From CAYPUT01 sp046541715 (GTDB taxonomy: Bacteria; Spirochaetota; Spirochaetia; DSM-27196; PWMO01): DNA of 11,411 bases. This document shows positions 6,560 to 11,411 of the stretch, piece after piece. Location: positions 1-11,411 of the forward strand of contig JBKHCS010000100.1 of assembly GCA_046541715.1 (NCBI GenBank), given 5' to 3'. The notes beneath the pieces are model-generated. The model was not told the origin of the DNA. It saw nothing but the letters and a program-made list of their open reading frames with translations, and made no database searches. The position numbers were made by a program, and so were the translations under genes. How positions within the stretch are numbered: the stretch's first letter is position 1; every line of letters begins with the position of its first letter.

Positions 6560-7252
6560 ATGCAGGATATTATCGTAACGGCTCTCCTCGCCGGGAAGCC
6601 GACCACATTCGGCCCCGGCGGCCGAAAGAGCGCCATCCGTAAACAGCCGGTTACCGGGCCGGTTGCCGTCGGCCTCCGGGGCCTCGCCGGGGACGCCCAG
6701 GCGGACAAGAAACACCACGGGGGCCCGGATCAAGCGGTGCATCACTACGCCTACGACCACTACGAACGGTGGCGTCGGGAGTACCCCGAAGCCGTGTCCG
6801 AGCTCTCGGCGCCCGGCTTCTTCGGGGAGAATATCTCGACCCTCGGAATAACGGAGAAAGACGTCTGTGTGGGCGACCGCTACCGCCTCGGGACCGCCGT
6901 GCTGGAGGTTTCCCAGGGACGGGAACCGTGCTGGAAGCTCGCCCACCGCATCGGCCGGCCGGAGTTTGCCCGGCGGGTCCAGGAGCTCGGCGCCACCGGC
7001 TGGTTCTACCGGATCCTCGAGGCGGGAAGCGCCCGGGGTGGGGACCGCCTCGAGCTTCTCGAGCGGCCGCATCCGGAGTGGAGCGTCGCGCGGCTTCTCG
7101 AAGGGTACTACCTACGGCCCTTGGACCGCGACTTCTTGCAGGGCATGGCAGCTCTGCCGGCCCTTTCGGTCGGTTGGCGGAAGAAAGCGCAGAAGCGCCT
7201 GGACACGGGAACCGTCGAGCCATGGAGCCGCCGACTGACGATCCCCAGTTAG
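6560..7252 (+). CDS. yiiM: YiiM-like MOSC domain protein (putative molybdenum-cofactor N-hydroxylated base reductase)
   Basis: A 230-residue protein. MOSC domains bind the molybdenum cofactor through a conserved cysteine; E. coli YiiM reduces N-hydroxylated bases such as 6-hydroxylaminopurine. Diagnostic pieces are GLRGLAGDAQADKKHHGGPD (residues 38-57, the D-x-Q-AD-HGG signature), the SAPGFFGENIST motif (83-94) and REPCWKL with the expected ligand C124. Residues about 170-215 form the small C-terminal helical extension found in YiiM-type members (WSVARLLEGYYLRPLDRDFL). The length is close to that of E. coli YiiM. It stands alone on the plus strand, divergent from the coiled-coil operon. Its TAG stop overlaps the stop of the convergent gene by three bases. 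The family call is strong; the exact substrate is inferred from E. coli. The ATG lacks an RBS, but no better in-frame start precedes the conserved N-terminus. Confidence 0.88.
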   Translation: MQDIIVTALLAGKPTTFGPGGRKSAIRKQPVTGPVAVGLRGLAGDAQADKKHHGGPDQAVHHYAYDHYERWRREYPEAVSELSAPGFFGENISTLGITEKDVCVGDRYRLGTAVLEVSQGREPCWKLAHRIGRPEFARRVQELGATGWFYRILEAGSARGGDRLELLERPHPEWSVARLLEGYYLRPLDRDFLQGMAALPALSVGWRKKAQKRLDTGTVEPWSRRLTIPS

Positions 7253-7671
7253 AGCCCCTCGACTTCCTCTCGTCGCGGTATGAACTCCCGGACCACCGAA
7301 GTGCCCGTCGACTCGTCTCCGTTGGTCCAGCGCCAAGCCTCCCGCAGCTCGATGAGGCCGCTCTCCAAGACCGCCGGGGTCGACTCACAACAGCCGGTCC
7401 GCAGCTCTCCTTCGGTGTTGACGTGTTGGTAACAGAAGGAGAGAGAGCCGTCGGCGGCCTTCGTACCGGTGAGGGTTCCCCAGAGAATAGACCCTCCCCG
7501 GTAGGTGGCCCAGACCACCGCTGGTGGGGCCACGGAAGGCGCCTCCCGGTAGTGAAAGACCGTCCGACCGGACACCTCCCCGTTGGCGCTGTTCTCCACC
7601 GAGCGAAAGTACTTGTGATGGTAGTCGATGACCCCTGACCCAACGGCCCCGGTGTTGGTATCACCTGTCAT
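7249..7671 (-). CDS. Small conserved protein of unknown function (140 aa)
   Basis: A 140-residue soluble protein, last in the minus-strand operon. The pattern is a run of beta strands: DYHHKYFRSVENSANGEVSG, TVFHYRE, VVWATYRGGSILWGTLTGTK, GSLSFCYQHVNTEGELRTGC and the C-terminal LIELREAWRWTNGDESTGTS. This resembles a widespread family of small proteins that databases often label N-acetylglutamate synthase, a name I consider unsupported: no acetyltransferase motif is visible. There is no signal peptide. Its ATG lies inside the end of the TIM-barrel gene (11-base overlap) and has no clear RBS, so it probably depends on translational coupling. The first ten or so residues precede the conserved part and the true start could be slightly later. 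Confidence 0.72.
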   Translation of the reverse strand: MTGDTNTGAVGSGVIDYHHKYFRSVENSANGEVSGRTVFHYREAPSVAPPAVVWATYRGGSILWGTLTGTKAADGSLSFCYQHVNTEGELRTGCCESTPAVLESGLIELREAWRWTNGDESTGTSVVREFIPRREEVEGL

Positions 7672-8479
7672 TTTGGATAGCTCTGTAGGCGTCTATAATC
7701 CGGGAGAGAAAGACCGATTGATCTTCCTGCCAGTAGCGGGTGGAGAAGATCTCGACCTCGATGTAGCCGGTGTATCCGGTCTCCTCGACCCACTCGGTTA
7801 TCGCCGCCAGGGGGATGCACCCTTGCCCCATAATCTCCCGATCGAGAACGAGGTCTTCGGTGGGAATCCTCCAGTCGGAGATGTGGAAGGCGGCAAGCTT
7901 ACCCATCGCACCGCATCGATGTATCTGCCGGCGAAGATCCGGATCCCACCAGAGGTGGTAGACGTCCACGACAACGGCGACCGCCGGATGCGAAAGGGCC
8001 TCTGCCATGTCGTTCGCCTGAGCGAGTGTGTTTACGGCGCTCCGGTCGCCGGCGTACATCGGGTGGAGGGGCTCGATCCCGAGTGTCACGCCGGCGGCAG
8101 CGGCCTCGTCGGCGAGGACCGAGAGGGCGTCGGTAATCTGCTTTCGAGAGGTCTCCAAGCTTTGGGCCGGATCCGCCCCGCAGACCAAGACGACGAGGGG
8201 GAGGCCCAATTCGTGGGCTTCTTCGATACAACGCCGGTTTTCTTCCAGGGCTGCCTGTCGGCGGGATGGTTCGTGATGAGGAAAGTAGCCTCCACGGACC
8301 AAGGAGACCCCGGCGAGACCGAGCCCTTCCATTCGTCGACGCACCTCGGCTAAGTCCCGGCCGGCGACGGCGTCCCGCCAGACCGACACACCGCCTATTC
8401 CCGCCTCTGCATACTTTTCCAGAGCGGTGTCGATATCCCAGGGTTTGGTCGTGATGGTGTGGAGACAGAGTCGCTTCAT
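7661..8479 (-). CDS. Xylose-isomerase-like TIM barrel protein (sugar phosphate isomerase/epimerase family)
   Basis: A 272-residue protein of the AP-endonuclease-2/xylose-isomerase-like superfamily, which isomerises or epimerises sugars and keto-acids at a divalent metal. Probable metal ligands sit at the expected strand ends: E136 in GIEPLHP, D172 and H175 in VVVDVYHLWWDP, H199 in AAFHISDWR, and E241 or E243 in YIEVEIF. HHEPSRRQAALEENRRCIEE (68-87) is the usual helix after the third strand. The length is normal and there is no signal peptide, so it is cytoplasmic. The start codon overlaps the stop of the upstream EAL gene (ATGA at 8479-8476), indicating coupling. The substrate cannot be read from the sequence; relatives include hydroxypyruvate isomerase, inosose dehydratase and tagatose epimerase. 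Confidence 0.87.
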   Translation of the reverse strand: MKRLCLHTITTKPWDIDTALEKYAEAGIGGVSVWRDAVAGRDLAEVRRRMEGLGLAGVSLVRGGYFPHHEPSRRQAALEENRRCIEEAHELGLPLVVLVCGADPAQSLETSRKQITDALSVLADEAAAAGVTLGIEPLHPMYAGDRSAVNTLAQANDMAEALSHPAVAVVVDVYHLWWDPDLRRQIHRCGAMGKLAAFHISDWRIPTEDLVLDREIMGQGCIPLAAITEWVEETGYTGYIEVEIFSTRYWQEDQSVFLSRIIDAYRAIQNDR

Positions 8480-10266
8480 GGACTCTCCGGAAGCGACAGG
8501 CTCAGCGCCGGGATAAGCGAGTCGCGGTCCATCGGCCGCCCGGAGAGGTAGCCCTGGATGGCGTCGCAGCCGAGGGCGACGGCCAACGCTTCGTCCTGGA
8601 CGCTTTCGACCCCCTCTGCGACAGTCATCATATCGAGAGAATGGGAGAGACCGACGATTGCCTGCAGAATTGAGTGGTTCCGGGTTCCCGGTGTAACCCC
8701 GGTAATGAAGCTCCGGTCTATTTTGAGGCGATCGACCTCAAGGCGCCGCAGATAGTCCAGGTTAGAATATCCGGTTCCGAAGTCGTCGATGGAGAGCGAA
8801 AACCCGAGCTCCTTCAGGCGCTTTAGAATCCCGGTAGCGACGATCCGCTGATCGATCAAGGCGGTCTCGGTCAGCTCCAGGGTATAACGATCGATGGGGA
8901 TCGAGTGGTAGTGGAAGGTTGCGTCGATCTGCTGGACGAAGGAGGAACTTCGCATATGGAGAGGCGAAAGGTTTATCGAAACCGACCCGATTCCCCCGGC
9001 CCGAACGAAGTCCCCCAACTGCTTCCAGGACTCGGACACGACGTACCGCGTCATCCGCTCGATAAGCCCCCGCTCTTCGGCGACTGCGATGAACTCAACC
9101 GGCGAGACATGCCCTAGCTCCGCATCGTACCACCGGAGGAGCACCTCGAGATCCCACCTGTCCGCTTCGGCAAGGTAACGAATGGGTTGAAACACTAAGG
9201 TCAGGCCACCCTCCTCGAGGGAATGCTCGAGGCGGTCGCCCATCAGCACTCGGGTCGAGTGCTCCCGCTCGATACCGACGTCGAACCAGACGTGGGAGTT
9301 CGGCCCTTGGGCGTAGCTCACCGGGAGGGTCATCGCCAGCTTCTGAAGGGCAATCTCCGCGGGCAAGGGCTCGGATACCGCGATGCCCGCCGAGTTCAGG
9401 CTCGGTGTAACGACGGCCCCCCGGCTTACGATGGGTGCCGAGAGAGACTGAGTCATGACGGGGAAGTACGTCCCGAAGGCGCCCCGGTCGAGATCCGGAA
9501 GATGAACAAGAAAAGCGCTCTCCCTGTACTGAACCACCCGGGCTCCGCCCGGCAGGCTCTGGGCTAAGCGTTCGGCGAAGACGCGGCGGACCTCCTCGGC
9601 TGCAGCGATGCCGAATTGGGCGGAAACCGCCTCCAGGTCCCGGAGGGCGATAAGATTGACGACTCCCGTTAGGTAGCGCTCCGCCGGCTGGATGACCCGC
9701 CGCGTGGGGAGCCCGGTTATCGCGTCGTGGCGCGAAAGCCAGGTGACCGCCCTAAAGGAGTTCGTCCGGGCAATCATCACCATGTAGGTAAGGACGTTCA
9801 GCATGGTGTAGGACGCCGCGGTGACGAACCGGAAGGTGCCGTCCGGTGGCATCTGCCATGCCGAGAACCCGGGGTTGTACATCAAATAGACGGCTACCAA
9901 CCAAACAAGGGTGTTTGCGACCGTCCCCAGGCGGGTTCCGGCGACGAAGAGCAAGGCCGGGGGGATCGCAAAGAGCACGAGATAGCCGTAGCCGGTAAGC
10001 GGCTTCAAAAAGATGACCAGAATAATGACGAGAATCGAGCCGAGGGTAAGAAACCGTGGCGCCGGAAAGAGCTTTCGGAAGAACGAGAGAGCCAGGCTCG
10101 ACGCGCCGAAACCCCAGGCGACCCAGGCGGAAACCAACGCAAGCGGCGTTGACTCGGCGGAGTAGCCTAAGATAAAGAGCGGCAAAAAAACGAGCACGAT
10201 AAGGTTGATAACCCGGATGGCGAGGAGCGTCTCTTTCTCTTCTATCCGGACAGGATCTGTCGTCAC
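8476..10266 (-). CDS. Membrane c-di-GMP phosphodiesterase: EAL domain with degenerate GGDEF domain
   Basis: The chosen GTG start at 10266 gives 596 residues. GGAGG lies 14 bases upstream, rather far, so the start is uncertain; the open frame runs further back but only into leuB. Residues about 15-168 form five or six membrane helices. Residues about 178-328 form a GGDEF-like domain (RHDAITGLPTRRVI is recognisable) whose active-site loop reads YRESAF, so cyclase activity should be lost. The EAL domain spans about 345-590 and keeps the catalytic set: E374 (as EVLLRW), N432 (SINLSP), E464 (LELTE), D494-D495 (IDDFGTGYSNL), K515 (LKIDRSF), E551 and E554 (VAEGVE) and Q571 (QGYLSGRP). It should hydrolyse c-di-GMP at the inner membrane, controlled by the membrane region or by nucleotide binding to the dead GGDEF domain. 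It follows leuB by 34 bases and overlaps the next gene by 4. Confidence 0.92.
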   Translation of the reverse strand: MTTDPVRIEEKETLLAIRVINLIVLVFLPLFILGYSAESTPLALVSAWVAWGFGASSLALSFFRKLFPAPRFLTLGSILVIILVIFLKPLTGYGYLVLFAIPPALLFVAGTRLGTVANTLVWLVAVYLMYNPGFSAWQMPPDGTFRFVTAASYTMLNVLTYMVMIARTNSFRAVTWLSRHDAITGLPTRRVIQPAERYLTGVVNLIALRDLEAVSAQFGIAAAEEVRRVFAERLAQSLPGGARVVQYRESAFLVHLPDLDRGAFGTYFPVMTQSLSAPIVSRGAVVTPSLNSAGIAVSEPLPAEIALQKLAMTLPVSYAQGPNSHVWFDVGIEREHSTRVLMGDRLEHSLEEGGLTLVFQPIRYLAEADRWDLEVLLRWYDAELGHVSPVEFIAVAEERGLIERMTRYVVSESWKQLGDFVRAGGIGSVSINLSPLHMRSSSFVQQIDATFHYHSIPIDRYTLELTETALIDQRIVATGILKRLKELGFSLSIDDFGTGYSNLDYLRRLEVDRLKIDRSFITGVTPGTRNHSILQAIVGLSHSLDMMTVAEGVESVQDEALAVALGCDAIQGYLSGRPMDRDSLIPALSLSLPESP

Positions 10267-10300
10267 ACTCGTTGCATGCACCTCCGAGGATATGACGTGT

Positions 10301-11362
10301 CTAGAGCCCGCCTGCCACCAGATCTCCGACCTCGGAGGTGGAGTAGCCCATCTTGCCGGCCCCGAGGCTCTTGATCTTGGTTCCGGTAACCGTGGCGATA
10401 GCCGACTCGATTGCCTTCGCCGCCTTATCCTCACCAAGCGTGTCGAGCATCATGGCGCCCGCCGCAATGGCAGCGAGGGGGTTGATGATGTTCTGCCCGG
10501 TGTACTTCGGCGCCGATCCTCCGATCGGCTCGAACATGCTCACCCCCTCGGGGTTGATGTTGCCTCCGGCGGCTATTCCCATGCCGCCCTGAGTCATCGC
10601 CCCGAGGTCGGTAATGATGTCGCCGAACATGTTCCCGGTAACGATAACGTCGAACCATTCGGGGTTCTTGACCATCCACATGACGGTGGCGTCGACGTGG
10701 TAGTAGTCCCGGCGGATGTCGGGGTAGTCGGCCTTCCCGATCTCGTGGAAGGCGCGCTCCCAGAGGTCGTAGACGTAGGTAAGGACGTTGGTCTTTCCGC
10801 AGAGGGCCAGGGTGTTGTTCTTCTTGCGCTTTTTGGTGTACTCGAAGGCGTACCGGAGGCAGCGCTCCACCTGATGGCGGCTATAGACCATGCTCTGGAC
10901 GGCAACTTCGTGGGGGGTGTCCTTCATCGTGACCCCACCGGTGCCGGTGTAGACGCCCCCGGAATTCTCCCGGACCACGACGTAGTCGATATCCTCAGGG
11001 CCCTTGTCCTTCAGCGGCGTGTCGACCCCGGGGAAGAGCTTTACCGGCCGGAGGTTGATGTACTGGTCGAGCTCGAAGCGGAGCTTCAAGAGGATGCCCT
11101 TTTCGAGGATTCCCGGCTTTACGTCGGGATGCCCGATCGCGCCTAAGTAGATCGCGTCGAAGGCCCTTAGCTGATCCGCGGCGCTCTCCGGGAGCACCTC
11201 TCCGGTCTTTAGGTAGCGGTCTCCGCCGAAATCGAAGGTCTCGTAGTCGAGCTTGAATCCGAACTTCGCCGCCGCAGCGTCGAGGACCTTCTTTCCCTCT
11301 CGTACGACTTCGGGACCGGTACCATCCCCCGGAAGAACTGCGATCTTATAACTCTTGGCCAC
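10301..11362 (-). CDS. leuB: 3-isopropylmalate dehydrogenase-like decarboxylating dehydrogenase
   Basis: A 353-residue member of the isocitrate/isopropylmalate dehydrogenase family. The usual role is NAD-dependent oxidative decarboxylation of 3-isopropylmalate in leucine synthesis, in the cytoplasm. Expected elements: GDGTGPEVV (12-20), the arginines R95, R105 and R131 in LKLRFELDQYINLRPVKLFP and VVVREN, K190 in GKTNVL, D224 in VDA, and D248/D252 in NMFGDIITDLGA. The cofactor loop GGSAPKYTGQNIINP (281-295) and RENSGGVYTG differ from classical LeuB (GSAPDIAG, ELTGGIYFG). It belongs to a divergent branch, so tartrate or other malate-type dehydrogenase activity cannot be excluded. The start is GTG with AAAGGAG 7 bases upstream. 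It is the first gene of the operon within the window; no leuA, leuC or leuD is in view. Confidence 0.83.
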   Translation of the reverse strand: MAKSYKIAVLPGDGTGPEVVREGKKVLDAAAAKFGFKLDYETFDFGGDRYLKTGEVLPESAADQLRAFDAIYLGAIGHPDVKPGILEKGILLKLRFELDQYINLRPVKLFPGVDTPLKDKGPEDIDYVVVRENSGGVYTGTGGVTMKDTPHEVAVQSMVYSRHQVERCLRYAFEYTKKRKKNNTLALCGKTNVLTYVYDLWERAFHEIGKADYPDIRRDYYHVDATVMWMVKNPEWFDVIVTGNMFGDIITDLGAMTQGGMGIAAGGNINPEGVSMFEPIGGSAPKYTGQNIINPLAAIAAGAMMLDTLGEDKAAKAIESAIATVTGTKIKSLGAGKMGYSTSEVGDLVAGGL

Positions 11363-11411
11363 CTAAAACTCCTTTCACGACCCCGGGGACGGGGATGGTG
11401 GAACTGTAGCG

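Noticed and set aside
6651..7664. Minus-strand open frame (337 codons) across the MOSC gene and the 140-residue gene
   Set aside because: The product is dominated by Arg, Gly, Pro and Ser and covers two well-supported genes; typical shadow frame in GC-rich DNA.
10267..10437. Upstream extension of the EAL gene by 57 codons
   Set aside because: It would run into the leuB coding region, is Arg/Pro-rich, and does not resemble a membrane-protein N-terminus.
10205..11146. Plus-strand open frame (313 codons) opposite leuB
   Set aside because: It mirrors a clearly identified dehydrogenase gene and carries no domain of its own.
1..11411. CRISPR arrays, rRNA, tRNA and insertion-sequence transposases
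   Set aside because: None found by eye: no regularly spaced repeats, no cloverleaf with a terminal CCA, no DDE or tyrosine/serine recombinase motifs in any frame.

Overview
This window looks like part of a bacterial chromosome of fairly high GC content. The gene set suggests a spirochaete-like Gram-negative organism: a large membrane-anchored coiled-coil/TPR protein, a YeeE/YedE half-transporter, a YiiM-type MOSC protein and an unusual LeuB-like dehydrogenase. That assignment is tentative, because no rRNA, tRNA or other marker gene is present.

Left part (1-3353) is a decayed accessory region. A YeeE/YedE thiosulfate-transporter-type gene enters from the left edge and ends at 456. A minus-strand relic (548-893) of the large coiled-coil gene follows; the intact copy lies 3.2 kb away. 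The relic carries frameshifts and a large internal deletion. A perfect 52-bp direct repeat (916-967 and 1502-1553) then flanks a small plus-strand toxin-antitoxin locus (1041-1496). There a RelE/ParE-type toxin and a Phd/YefM-type antitoxin form one continuous reading frame, with a good internal ribosome binding site and ATG at the junction. To the right is a minus-strand ftsH pseudogene (1745-3353). It has lost its Walker B segment, contains an in-frame stop and several frameshifts, and is followed by a terminator-like hairpin.

Middle part (3367-6463, minus strand) is a probable operon read right to left: a 786-residue membrane-anchored coiled-coil/TPR protein, a 75-residue unknown protein, and an AbiEii/MNT-like nucleotidyltransferase. 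The last two resemble a toxin-antitoxin pair, but this is inference.

Right part: a divergent YiiM-like MOSC gene (6560-7252, plus) meets a four-gene minus-strand operon end to end, with interleaved stop codons. Read right to left, that operon is leuB-like dehydrogenase, EAL-domain c-di-GMP phosphodiesterase with a degenerate GGDEF domain, xylose-isomerase-like TIM barrel protein, and a 140-residue unknown protein. Spacing is tight (34 bp, 4-bp overlap, 11-bp overlap), so the genes are probably co-transcribed.

The observations most worth following up are the one-frame toxin-antitoxin fusion inside perfect direct repeats, the paralogue relic beside it, and the nucleotidyltransferase/small-protein pair in the operon of the coiled-coil gene.
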